Shown in pieces: positions 35,827 through 46,130 of a DNA stretch of 64,000 bases. Each line of letters starts with the position of its first letter. The stretch's first letter is position 1. Both the position numbers and the translations under genes were made by a program. The notes below the pieces were generated by a model, which was not told the DNA's origin, did no database searches, and was given only the letters and a program-made list of their open reading frames with translations. The stretch is from assembly GCF_024169925.1 (NCBI RefSeq), contig NZ_JALJXF010000001.1, forward strand, positions 2,920,001 to 2,984,000, read 5' to 3'. Source of the DNA: Methylorubrum extorquens. Lineage in GTDB: Bacteria; Pseudomonadota; Alphaproteobacteria; Rhizobiales; Beijerinckiaceae.

Positions 35827-35949
35827 CTACGCGCCGGGTGTCCGATACTCGCGCTTCACGGCCCGCTCGTTGGCAAGCATGGCGAGATAAGCCATCGACA
35901 GGACGACGGCGGGGATCGCGAAGGTAACGAAGATCTCGCCGGAACTCAT
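35827..35949 (-). CDS. Small single-pass membrane protein, 40 residues
   Basis: Encodes MSSGEIFVTFAIPAVVLSMA and twenty more residues: one membrane helix followed by a charged tail (ANERAVKREYRTPGA). It is too short for family recognition. The ATG at 35949 is preferred to a longer frame reaching 36339, which overlaps the carboxylase gene. It sits 27 bases upstream of the GGCT gene on the same strand. Confidence 0.5.
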   Translation of the reverse strand: MSSGEIFVTFAIPAVVLSMAYLAMLANERAVKREYRTPGA

Positions 35950-36140
35950 GGCAGAAGGCTTCTGAGAATCCGTCTGCCGTTCCAATGCAATCCTGCCGCG
36001 GTTGAAATTCAAAACACGGCGGACGCGATCGTTCCGAAGCTGAGCGACGGCGCAGTCGCGGCACCGAAGCTCATGGCGGTGACCGGCTTTACGCCGCCGA
36101 GGACGATCAACGCCACGGCGACGGACGGTCGCTGGTCCGA

Positions 36141-38144
<2,004 letters not shown>

Positions 38145-38371
38145 CGCAGCCGCTTCTTGAGGGAGACTGTCTCGGCCTGCCCCTCCCGAAGGCAAGCCCG
38201 AACGCATCCCGATAAAGCAGTTGCGCGAGAGACGGAAGCTGTGCGCCACTCCCCAAAAGGCCGGCTTCGATGAAATCCGATTGAAGAGCGGTCAATTCGA
38301 ATTTCGACGGTGCCCGGATGCTGGCCGCAGGGCCGATGCCGTCGCCGCATCGGGCCTCAAAACTGAATTCA

Positions 38372-38830
38372 TCATGCAGCGCAGGGCAGGCGACCGGTGC
38401 GGCACGCGACGGACTTAGCGGCCGCGTTCTTGGCGGTGGCACTCTTGGCCTTGAGGGCAAAGGCGATCAGCGTCTCGTCGCTGGTCTCGGCCTCGCGCAC
38501 GATCTCCATGGCGATGCGGCTGCCAAGCGCCGTCGGGCCCTTGCGGCCGGCGATGGAGGCAGAGAGCCACGCGGACATCTCGCGGGTGATGATGCCGGTG
38601 GGGCGCTCGCCGTAGACGGCGAAGTTCACGACTTCCGCGGTGACGAAGGCGGAGAAGCCCTCGTGGGTGTCGGTGACGGCGCGGTCGAGCGCCAGCAGCA
38701 GGTCGGCCTCGTCGCGGCCCATGATGCCGTCGGGGAGGATGTCGCGGGCGAGTTCGCGAACGTCGTCCTGGTTCAGGCTGCCGGCGTCGACGATGCGGGT
38801 GCAGAACAGTTCAAGCGCAGTGTTGGTCAT
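38372..38830 (-). CDS. Conserved-looking hypothetical protein, 152 residues
   Basis: A soluble, mostly helical protein beginning MTNTALELFCTRIVDAGSLN. The order of features is an acidic helical region (DDVRELARDILPDGIMGRDE), an aromatic segment around FSAFVTAEVVNFAVYG, and a lysine/alanine-rich tail (KAKSATAKNAAAKSV). I do not recognise the family. The ATG at 38830 is chosen over 38887 because the extra 19 residues are low-complexity. It stands alone upstream of pccA. Confidence 0.6.
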   Translation of the reverse strand: MTNTALELFCTRIVDAGSLNQDDVRELARDILPDGIMGRDEADLLLALDRAVTDTHEGFSAFVTAEVVNFAVYGERPTGIITREMSAWLSASIAGRKGPTALGSRIAMEIVREAETSDETLIAFALKAKSATAKNAAAKSVACRTGRLPCAA

Positions 38831-39002
38831 GGTCTGGTGCCTTTCGAGTTCGTCGTTGCCGGTGTTCGTTCGTGTCTGTGCTGACATTACGGACCGACAA
38901 CGCTCGAAGAGGTTAATGGCTAAATCTGAACCCGTGTTCAGGTAAACGGCTGCTCACGATTGAGCCTTTCGAAAAGCTTGCTTTGCGAAAGTAAGACTCT
39001 CT

Positions 39003-39641
39003 TCAGCGAACCACGACCTTCGTCCCGACCGGCACGCGCTCGTAGAGGTCCATCACGTCCTCGTTGAGCATGCGGATGCAGCCGGAGGAGACCGCCTGCC
39101 CGATCGTCTCCGGCTCGTTGGTGCCGTGGATACGGTAGAGCGTGTCCTTGCGGTTCTGAGCGAGATAGAGCGCGCGGGCGCCGATCGGGCTGAACGGGCC
39201 GCCCTCCAGGCGCGGCGGCAGATCCGGGTGGCGGCCGATCATCTCCGGGGCCGGGTTCCAGTCCGGCCATTCGAGCTTGCGGTCGATCTCGGCCCGTCCG
39301 GTCCATTCGGCTCCTGCCCGGCCGATCGAGACGGGGTAGCGCATCGCCTTTCCGCCGGGCTGCACGAGGTAGAGCCGCCGCTCGGCCGTCTCGACGACGA
39401 GGGTGCCGACGGGCTCGCGGGTCGCGAAATCCACGGTGGTGCGGGCCAGAGCCGGATCGAGCGGGGCTTTCGGCGCCAGCTTCATCCAGGCCGCATCCCG
39501 CTCCGGCCCCGGCGGCAGCGGGGGAACGGCGGGCAATTCGGCAACCACGGGGACGGGTGGAGCGACCTGCGCCGTCTGTGACTGGCAGGCCGCCAGGGGC
39601 ACGAGCCCCACGAGAAGAGCGAGGGCGGGTGAAGCGCGCAT
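39003..39641 (-). CDS. L,D-transpeptidase (YkuD domain), lipoprotein
   Basis: A 212-residue periplasmic enzyme forming 3-3 cross-links in peptidoglycan or anchoring outer-membrane proteins to it. The signal peptide ends in a lipobox-like LVPLAACQS, so lipid anchoring is likely. The YkuD domain covers residues 78-212 and ends with the catalytic HGTN ... SSGCIRM motif, with the nucleophilic cysteine present. The ATG at 39641 begins the signal peptide. Confidence 0.92.
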   Translation of the reverse strand: MRASPALALLVGLVPLAACQSQTAQVAPPVPVVAELPAVPPLPPGPERDAAWMKLAPKAPLDPALARTTVDFATREPVGTLVVETAERRLYLVQPGGKAMRYPVSIGRAGAEWTGRAEIDRKLEWPDWNPAPEMIGRHPDLPPRLEGGPFSPIGARALYLAQNRKDTLYRIHGTNEPETIGQAVSSGCIRMLNEDVMDLYERVPVGTKVVVR

Positions 39642-39940
39642 GACGGGGGGCGGTCGTTCGAAGAAACCACCGCAGGTTGAAGGATCGTTTGTGGCCAAGC
39701 TTGGACCGTGGCACGGCCGGTTGTGGACGAGATCGATCCGCGCGCCTGTCCCGGTTTGCGCTGTTGCGCGCGGGCGACAAGATCGACAAGTTCGAGACAG
39801 CGAGCGCGGTGGCAGGTCCGGCGGAAGATCGGACACGCCGCATCGGCAGCAACACGCTCGCCCCGCTTTCGCAGGGCGGCAGGTGACGAGGCGGGGCGCC
39901 CGAACGGGCATCACCGTCTTGGGCACCGGGAGAAACGGCC

Positions 39941-40870
39941 CTGAGCACCCTCTACGTCACCCATCCGAGCGCCGTCGAACACGCGGTCCCGACCGGCCAT
40001 CCCGAGCGGCCCGCCCGCATGCAGGCGGTCGAGCGCGCGCTCGAGAACGAGCGCTTCGCCGCCCTCGTGCGCTGCCACGCGCCCAAAGCCGAGGCGGCGA
40101 CCGCCGAACTCGTCCACCCGGCCTCCTTCGTCGAGACCATCGTCGCGGCCTCGCCGGACGAGGGCTTCTTCCAGATCGACGGCGACACGCTGATGTCGCC
40201 GGGTTCGCTCAATACCTGCCTGCACGCCATCGGTGGATCGAACCACGCGGTCGATGCGGTGATGAAGGGCGAGTGCGCCAACGCCTTCGTCGCCATGCGC
40301 CCGCCCGGCCACCACGCCGAACGCGAACGCGCCATGGGCTTCTGCCTGTTCAACCACGCGGCGATCGCCGTGCGCCACGCCCAGAAGGCATTCGGCGCCA
40401 CGCGCGTCGCGCTGGTGGATTGGGATGTCCACCACGGCAACGGCTCGCAGGACATCTTCTGGGCCGACAAGACCGTGATGTACGCCTCGACCCACCAGAT
40501 GCCGCTGTTTCCGGGCTCCGGCGCCACGGGTGAGCGCGGCGACCACGACACCATCGTCAACGCGCCGCTCAAGGCGTTCGACGGCAGCGAATTGTTTCGC
40601 GAGGCGTTCGAGGCGCGCATCCTGCCACGGCTCGACGCCTTCGCGCCGGATCTCATCGTGATCTCGGCCGGGTTCGACGCACACAAGCTCGATCCGCTGG
40701 CCAACATCCAGCTCGAGGAGGCGGATTTCGGCTGGGCCACGCGGCGGCTGATGGAGGTCGCCGACCGGCACGCGGGCGGGCGCATCGTCTCGATCCTGGA
40801 GGGCGGCTACAGCCTCGACGGGCTCGCCCGCTCGGTCGCCGCGCACATGGATGCACTGATGGGGCGGTGA
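39941..40870 (+). CDS. Histone-deacetylase family protein with apparent CTG start
   Basis: A 309-residue zinc-dependent deacetylase of the acetylpolyamine/HDAC family. Motifs are TGHPERPARM near the start, RPPGHHAERERAMGFC with the tandem histidines, VDWDVHHGNGSQDIF and SAGFDAHKLDP with the zinc ligands, and LEGGYSLDGLARS with the catalytic tyrosine. The only ATG near the start (40019) would remove the conserved N-terminal strand and GHPERP. A CTG at 39941, eight bases after GGGAG, gives MSTLYVTHPSAVEH, matching the family start. No ATG, GTG or TTG occurs in frame upstream. Substrate unknown. Confidence 0.88.
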   Translation: MSTLYVTHPSAVEHAVPTGHPERPARMQAVERALENERFAALVRCHAPKAEAATAELVHPASFVETIVAASPDEGFFQIDGDTLMSPGSLNTCLHAIGGSNHAVDAVMKGECANAFVAMRPPGHHAERERAMGFCLFNHAAIAVRHAQKAFGATRVALVDWDVHHGNGSQDIFWADKTVMYASTHQMPLFPGSGATGERGDHDTIVNAPLKAFDGSELFREAFEARILPRLDAFAPDLIVISAGFDAHKLDPLANIQLEEADFGWATRRLMEVADRHAGGRIVSILEGGYSLDGLARSVAAHMDALMGR

Positions 40871-40895
40871 CGGGCACCGCCCCGGCTCGATCGGC

Positions 40896-41129
40896 CTATC
40901 GGTGGGCGAGGATCAGGGTGATGAGCACGGCGGCGACGCTGAGGAACATCACGCTGCCGAGGATCGCTCCGGTCACGGCGTTCGCCGACACGTAGGTTCC
41001 GGCGACGCGGCTCAGCGCCGGCACGACCCCGTGCCGGTCGGCGGCACGGCCGGGATGCCCGCAGGAGGGGCAAGCGAGGGCTTTCTCCGAGACGCGGTGA
41101 TCGCAGGCGGGACAGGGGACGAGGGCCAT
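40896..41129 (-). CDS. Small zinc-ribbon membrane protein
   Basis: A 77-residue protein with an N-terminal zinc ribbon, MALVPCPACDHRVSEKALAC then PSCGHPGR (CxxC ... CxxC), and one C-terminal membrane helix (about residues 53-74, ending LITLILAHR). Such tail-anchored ribbons are common but of unknown function. The ATG at 41129 follows a purine-rich stretch. Confidence 0.7.
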   Translation of the reverse strand: MALVPCPACDHRVSEKALACPSCGHPGRAADRHGVVPALSRVAGTYVSANAVTGAILGSVMFLSVAAVLITLILAHR

Positions 41130-41244
41130 GCGGTGCTCCCTTCCGTTGTGCAGCGATGTCGCCGCCTTACAGGACCTGGGAACGGCCGCGCTTGGCCGCA
41201 AGAGGTGAAACGAGTGTCCGAGTGAGCGCCGAACTCGGTGCGCA

Positions 41245-41275
41245 TCCCCTCGCCCCCACGCGGGGAGAGGGGCAC
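41245..41275. repeat. Imperfect GC hairpin of the CCCCTC...GAGGGG family
   Basis: CATCCCCTCGCCCCCACGCG followed by GGGAGAGGGGCAC closely resembles 21580-21607 with its flanks, but the left arm has changes that weaken the stem. It lies just beyond the 3' end of ribBA, so it may end that transcript. Confidence 0.5.
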
Positions 41276-41296
41276 CCCGTCGGCGCGCGCAGCCGC

Positions 41297-42373
41297 TTAG
41301 CCTTCCAGCGGTTCCTCGCTCACCAGCTCGATGCCGAAGCCCGACAGGCCGACATAGGAGCGCGACGACGAGGACAGGTTGCGGATCGAGACGACGCCGA
41401 GGTCGCGCAGGATCTGCGCGCCCAGACCCACCTCGCGCCACTGGCGCACGCGCTGCGCCTCCGCGCCCTCCTCAGCGTACCGGTTGAGCGGGACGCCCGC
41501 CGTGCCGTCACGCAGGTAGACGAGGATGCCGCGGCCTTCCTTGGCAAAGCGCCGCATCACGCTCTCGATTTGCCCGCCGCCCTCGATCACGTCGGCGACG
41601 ACGTTCGAGCGGTGCAGGCGCACCGGCACGTTGCGGCCGTCGCCGATGGCGCCGTGGACGAAGGCGAATTGCTGGATCGGCTCGAACGGCGTGACATAGG
41701 CGTAGCCGGTCATCGCGCCGAACTCGGTCTTGACCGGGAAGGAGCCGACCCGCTCGACCAGCCGGTCGCGGGCCTGCCGGTAGGCGATGAGATCGGCCAC
41801 CGAGACGCGCTTGAGGCTGTGCTGCTCGGAAAACGCATCGATCTGCGGCCCCTTCATCACGGTGCCGTCGTCGTTGGCGAGTTCGCAGATCACGCCCACC
41901 GGCGGCAGACCGGCGAGCTTGCACAGATCGACCGCCGCTTCCGTATGCCCGGAGCGCATCAGCACGCCGCCGTCGCGGGCGATGAGCGGAAAGACGTGGC
42001 CGGGCCGCACGAAGTCGCCCGCGCCCATGTTGCCGTTGGCCAGCGCACGAACGGTGTTGCAGCGCTGCTCAGCCGAGATGCCGGTGGTGAGGCCGTGACG
42101 CACGTCCACCGTGACGGTGAAGGCGGTGCCGAGCGGCGCATCGTTCGAGGCCACCATCGGGTCGAGGTGGAGACGGCGCGCCTCGTCCAGGGTGATCGGC
42201 GCGCAGACGATGCCGCAGGTGTTGCGGATGATGAACGCCATCTTCTCCGGCGTGCAGAGCGAGGCGGCGACGACGAGGTCGCCCTCGTTCTCGCGGTCGT
42301 CGTCGTCGGTGACGACCACGATCTCGCCGCGGGCGAAGGCTTCGATGGCCTCGGTGACGCTGCAATGGGGCAC
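41297..42373 (-). CDS. ribB: 3,4-dihydroxy-2-butanone-4-phosphate synthase fused to degenerate GTP cyclohydrolase II
   Basis: A 358-residue riboflavin-pathway protein. Residues 1-205 are the DHBP synthase, which makes the four-carbon unit from ribulose 5-phosphate: TDDDDRENEGDLVVAA, VRPGHVFPLIA and RSGHTEAAVDLC are intact. The second half aligns with GTP cyclohydrolase II (VPVRLHRSNVVADVI, GRGILVYLRDG) but lacks the zinc-binding cysteines and the catalytic tyrosine context, so it is probably inactive. Such RibBA-like forms are known in alphaproteobacteria. It is 35 bases downstream of aroC. Confidence 0.9.
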   Translation of the reverse strand: MPHCSVTEAIEAFARGEIVVVTDDDDRENEGDLVVAASLCTPEKMAFIIRNTCGIVCAPITLDEARRLHLDPMVASNDAPLGTAFTVTVDVRHGLTTGISAEQRCNTVRALANGNMGAGDFVRPGHVFPLIARDGGVLMRSGHTEAAVDLCKLAGLPPVGVICELANDDGTVMKGPQIDAFSEQHSLKRVSVADLIAYRQARDRLVERVGSFPVKTEFGAMTGYAYVTPFEPIQQFAFVHGAIGDGRNVPVRLHRSNVVADVIEGGGQIESVMRRFAKEGRGILVYLRDGTAGVPLNRYAEEGAEAQRVRQWREVGLGAQILRDLGVVSIRNLSSSSRSYVGLSGFGIELVSEEPLEG

Positions 42374-42408
42374 GGGCTTCGTCTCGTTCAGCGGTTCGAA
42401 AGGAGCAG

Positions 42409-43509
42409 TCAGGCGCGTTCGCCGTTCTGCCCGCGATGGCGAAGATAATGGTCGGCCAGCACGCAGGCCATCATCGCCTCGGCAACGGGGACGGCGCGGA
42501 TGCCGACGCAGGGGTCGTGACGGCCCTTGGTGATGAGGTCGATCTCGGCCCCATCGCGGTTCACGCTCCGGCGCGGGGTCAGGATCGAGGAGGTCGGCTT
42601 CACGGCAAAGCGTACCACGACCGGCTCGCCCGACGAGATGCCGCCCAGGATACCGCCGGCATGGTTGGCGAGGAAGCGCGGGCGGCCGTCATTGCCGGCG
42701 CGCATCTCGTCGGCATTGTCCTCGCCGCGCAGAGCCGCGGCGGCGAAGCCGTCGCCGATCTCGACGCCCTTGACCGCGTTGATCGACATCATCGCCGCGG
42801 CGAGATCCGCGTCGAGCTTGCCGTAGATCGGTGCGCCGAGTCCGGGCGGTACGCCCTCGGCGGTCACCTCGATCACCGCGCCGACCGAGGAGCCGTCCTT
42901 TCGGATTTCGTCGAGATAGGTCTCGTAGAGTGCCGCCGCCTTCGCGTCGGGGCAGAAGAACGGATTTTGGCCGACCTGCTCCCAGTCCCAGTTCGCGCGG
43001 TCGATGGCATGCGGCCCCATCTGCACGAGGGCGGCGCGGATGGTGATACCGGGGATGACCTTGCGGGCGACGGCGCCGGCCGCGACCCGCGCCGCGGTCT
43101 CCCGCGCCGAGGAGCGTCCCCCGCCGCGGTAATCGCGGATGCCGTACTTCGCGTCATAGGTGAAGTCAGCGTGGCCGGGGCGGTAGCTGTCGCGAATTTC
43201 CGAATAGTCTTTTGAGCGCTGGTCGGTGTTCTCGATCATCAGCGCGATCGGCGTGCCGGTGGTGAGCTGACGCCCGCCGGTGCGGTCGTCGCTGAACACG
43301 CCGGACAGGATCTTCACCTGATCGGGCTCGCGCCGCTGGGTGGTGAAGCGCGACTGGCCGGGCTTGCGCCGGTCGAGTTCCGCCTGAATCTCCTCGGCTT
43401 CGAGTGCGAGGCCGGGCGGGCAACCATCCACCACGCAGCCGAGCGCCACCCCGTGGCTCTCGCCGAAGGTGGTGACGCGGAACAGGTGGCCGAAGGTGTT
43501 GTGCGACAT
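42409..43509 (-). CDS. aroC: Chorismate synthase
   Basis: A 366-residue FMN-dependent enzyme making chorismate from EPSP, the last shared step of aromatic amino acid synthesis. Motifs: [20 protein letters not shown] at the start, [20 protein letters not shown], and [17 protein letters not shown] near the end. Length is normal. It is followed by ribB on the same strand. Confidence 0.96.
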   Translation of the reverse strand: MSHNTFGHLFRVTTFGESHGVALGCVVDGCPPGLALEAEEIQAELDRRKPGQSRFTTQRREPDQVKILSGVFSDDRTGGRQLTTGTPIALMIENTDQRSKDYSEIRDSYRPGHADFTYDAKYGIRDYRGGGRSSARETAARVAAGAVARKVIPGITIRAALVQMGPHAIDRANWDWEQVGQNPFFCPDAKAAALYETYLDEIRKDGSSVGAVIEVTAEGVPPGLGAPIYGKLDADLAAAMMSINAVKGVEIGDGFAAAALRGEDNADEMRAGNDGRPRFLANHAGGILGGISSGEPVVVRFAVKPTSSILTPRRSVNRDGAEIDLITKGRHDPCVGIRAVPVAEAMMACVLADHYLRHRGQNGERA

Positions 43510-43639
43510 GGCGCGCGTGCCTTAGCGCGGGATGCCGGCCCGCACAAATTTGGCCGATCCCCGAACCAACGAGAGGCGCTACCCGTCCACTTGCGGATCG
43601 AGATGTTGCCTGATCGTAGCCTATGGACTACAGTTTGAG

Positions 43640-43942
43640 ATGCCGGACATCATCCGCACCCGAACGTTCGCGGATTGGCTCAAGGGGCTTCGGGACGATC
43701 GCGCGAAGGCACGGATCGCCTTGCGGATCGATCGCCTCGCACTCGGCCATGAAGGTGACGCGAAATCGGTCGGCGGTGGCGTCAGCGAAATGCGGATCGA
43801 CTACGGACCGGGCTACCGCGTCTACTTTACGTATCGTGGAAAGACCCTGGTCGTGTTGCTGTGCGGAGGGGACAAGGCGAGTCAGAAGCGCGACATTTCC
43901 CGAGCGAAGACCCTGGCGACGATGCTGGACGGAACGGAATGA
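43640..43942 (+). CDS. RelE/ParE-superfamily toxin, HigB-like
   Basis: A 100-residue toxin of the phage-derived Gp49-like/HigB group, probably an mRNA interferase. Features are FADWLKGLRDDRAKARIALR, GGGVSEMRIDYGPGYRVYFT (the conserved E.RI..G.GYRVYF core) and LCGGDKASQKRDISRAK. It precedes its antitoxin, the HigBA order. The ATG at 43640 is chosen; the upstream frame from 43532 is unlike the family. The stop overlaps the antitoxin start. Confidence 0.9.
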   Translation: MPDIIRTRTFADWLKGLRDDRAKARIALRIDRLALGHEGDAKSVGGGVSEMRIDYGPGYRVYFTYRGKTLVVLLCGGDKASQKRDISRAKTLATMLDGTE

Positions 43943-44232
43943 TGACGGAAACCAGCCCCTACGACTCTGCCGAATTCCTTGATAGCGATGAGGCGGTTGC
44001 CGAGTATCTGGCTGCTGCCATCGAGGAGGGAGATGCCGCGCTGTTTCGCCGGGCGCTCGGTGTCGCGGCGCGCGCGCGCGGTATGACCCAAATCGCTCGC
44101 GAGACGGGTTTGTCGCGGGAGAGTCTTTATCGGGCGTTGTCGGATGACGGCAATCCGAGCCTGGATACGGCTTTGCGCGTCCTCAATGCGTTGAACGTCC
44201 GACTTACGGCTTCGGTCGCTTTTCCTCACTGA
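43939..44232 (+). CDS. HigA-like antitoxin with helix-turn-helix
   Basis: A 97-residue partner to the upstream toxin. SPYDSAEFLDSDEAVAEYL is the N-terminal toxin-binding region typical of this addiction-module family. A helix-turn-helix follows (MTQIARETGLSRESLYRALS), then NPSLDTALRVLNALNVRL. It overlaps the toxin stop by four bases and probably autoregulates the pair. Its last codons overlap the 3' end of the convergent DUF3578 gene by seven bases. Confidence 0.9.
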   Translation: MMTETSPYDSAEFLDSDEAVAEYLAAAIEEGDAALFRRALGVAARARGMTQIARETGLSRESLYRALSDDGNPSLDTALRVLNALNVRLTASVAFPH

Positions 44233-44849
44233 TCGGCTCGGTGTTGCGCCGTGACGTTGCCGTCGAGCCCACCCCGCGCCTTCAGCGCCCGATAGGCGGC
44301 GAGGCCGTTGGCGAGGTCGGCGTGCAGGCGCCGCTCGTCGCCGAGTTCGGCCAGCTCGTAGGTCAGGCCGAGGATGTGGGCGGCCTCGTAGCCCTCGGGC
44401 AACTCGCCTGCGGTGCCGAGTGTGATCGCCGGAACCGGCATGACATCCGAGAAATCCGAGAGCCGTTCGCGCAGCCGGGCTCCGCTGGCGCGCAGATGCT
44501 CGCCCGAGCGCGGCCCGTGCTCGCGGATCGCCGCCACCGTCCCTTGCGCCAGCGAGAGATGCACCGCCTCGCGATGCGCCGGGAACAGGTAGACGAGATA
44601 GTAGCCGCTTGTGGCGCTGGTGGTCACGGCGGGGTCGAACACCGCGAGCCACGGCACCGCGGCCCAATGGCTGCCGCGGCCGGGGCTGCCCTTGACGAGG
44701 AACGGCCCGTCGAGCGGCGCCAGCGCCCGGCGCAGCTCGTCGGGCGCGCCTTTTCGGATCACGTGCGCGAGCGGATGCCCGGCCGGCGGATCGGTGCGCG
44801 CGAGCGGGTATTCCTCGACGATGCGGCGCAGGGCGTGGCCAAGACTCAA
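44226..44849 (-). CDS. Stand-alone McrB N-terminal-like (DUF3578) protein
   Basis: A 207-residue protein resembling the MrcB_N/DUF3578 domain found at the N-terminus of McrB-type restriction GTPases. The core is VKGSPGRGSHWAAVPWLAVF, VTTSATSGYYLVYLF and VHLSLAQG. That pattern (KGS.G.G.WA.IPW.A.FD..IT.S...G.Y.VYLF) is characteristic. No AAA+ GTPase domain, nuclease or methylase is present in the gene or beside it, so it is an orphan domain. It adjoins a HigBA module. DNA or modified-base binding is inferred from the family. Confidence 0.75.
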   Translation of the reverse strand: MSLGHALRRIVEEYPLARTDPPAGHPLAHVIRKGAPDELRRALAPLDGPFLVKGSPGRGSHWAAVPWLAVFDPAVTTSATSGYYLVYLFPAHREAVHLSLAQGTVAAIREHGPRSGEHLRASGARLRERLSDFSDVMPVPAITLGTAGELPEGYEAAHILGLTYELAELGDERRLHADLANGLAAYRALKARGGLDGNVTAQHRADQ

Positions 44850-44859
44850 CGGGCGAGGC

Positions 44860-45993
44860 TCACGGCTCGGAAACGACCCCGCCGGTAACCGGCGCGGCGA
44901 CGCCCGTGGTCGTCGGGTAGGTGAGCGGCAGGCCTTCCAGAGCGCGCAGCGCGAGATAGGCGAAGGCCTGCGCCTCCAGAAAGTCGGAGGACCAGCCGAT
45001 GTCGTCCGCGTTCAGCACCTCGGCGTCGAGGAGCCGTTCCAGCATCGCCATCAGCGTGCGGTTCTTCGCGCCTCCGCCCCCGACGATCCAGCGGGTCGGG
45101 TGTTCGCTGGCGAAACTGAGGCTGCGGGCGACCGCGTGGGCGCTGAAGGCCGTCAGCGTCGCCGCGCCATCCTCGACCGTGAGGTAGCCGGCGAGCCGGT
45201 GCGAGAACCAGTTGCGGTCCAGCGATTTCGGTGGCGCGCGCCGGATCAGCGGGTGGCCGAGCAGGTTTTCGAGCAGATCGTCGTCCACCGTGCCGCGGGC
45301 GGCGGTGGCGCCGCCCTCATCGAAATCCTGGCCCACCCGCTCCTTCATCCAGTCGTTGATCGGGCCGTTGCCCGGCCCCGTATCGAAGGCGAGCAGGGTA
45401 CCGCTCGAATCGATCAGGGTGACGTTGGCGAGCCCGCCGATGTTGAGGATGCCGAGCGGGCCGGCGATTCCCGCGGCCTCGGCCAGCGCCCTGTGGAACA
45501 CCGGCACCAGCGGCGCGCCCTGCCCGCCCTGCGCCACATCGTTGGCGCGCATGTCGGACACGACGCGGATGCCGAGGCGCTTGGCCAGGGCCGCGCCGTC
45601 GCCCACCTGAACCGTAAGCCCGAGCTTCGGCCGGTGGATCACCGTCTGGCCGTGGAAGCCGACGACGTCGATATCCTCGGGCCGAAGATCGTGCTCCGCC
45701 AGGAACGCTTCGATGGCCTCGGCATGGGCGCGGGTGACGAACGCTTCCGCCTCCGCGAGGCGTCCCGGCCGGTCGGTGCGCGTCCGCAGCCCTTCCGCGT
45801 CACGGGTCGCCTCGCGCAGCAGCGCCTTCTCGGCCTCGCCGTAGCCGCGATAGCCCGTCGGCCCGAGCGGTGCGACGAAGCCGTTGGCGGATTTGACGAG
45901 GCGGATGTGCTCGCCGTCGCTCTCGATCAGCGCTACGTCGATCCCGTCGAGAGACGTGCCGCTCATCAGGCCGATCGCGCGCTTCATCGCCAT
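44860..45993 (-). CDS. anmK: Anhydro-N-acetylmuramic acid kinase
   Basis: A 377-residue sugar kinase that cleaves and phosphorylates anhydroMurNAc during peptidoglycan recycling. Signature segments are IGLMSGTSLDGIDVALIE, VGFHGQTVIHRP, NIGGLANVTLI, FDTGPGNGPIND and IVGGGGAKNRTLM. The ATG at 45993 is used; a second ATG two codons later (45987) is equally possible. It diverges from tyrS. Confidence 0.94.
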   Translation of the reverse strand: MAMKRAIGLMSGTSLDGIDVALIESDGEHIRLVKSANGFVAPLGPTGYRGYGEAEKALLREATRDAEGLRTRTDRPGRLAEAEAFVTRAHAEAIEAFLAEHDLRPEDIDVVGFHGQTVIHRPKLGLTVQVGDGAALAKRLGIRVVSDMRANDVAQGGQGAPLVPVFHRALAEAAGIAGPLGILNIGGLANVTLIDSSGTLLAFDTGPGNGPINDWMKERVGQDFDEGGATAARGTVDDDLLENLLGHPLIRRAPPKSLDRNWFSHRLAGYLTVEDGAATLTAFSAHAVARSLSFASEHPTRWIVGGGGAKNRTLMAMLERLLDAEVLNADDIGWSSDFLEAQAFAYLALRALEGLPLTYPTTTGVAAPVTGGVVSEP

Positions 45994-46130
45994 GGCCGCC
46001 CCTCTCCGCCGTTCCGGCTCGTGCCTTTCGCAGCCTGCCCTGCTAAGAGCCCGCGCGAGCGCTTCCCCTCGCGGGATAGCATTCCGGCCGCGCCCCTGTC
46101 GCGCCGCCAAACCATCCGAGACCGATCACG

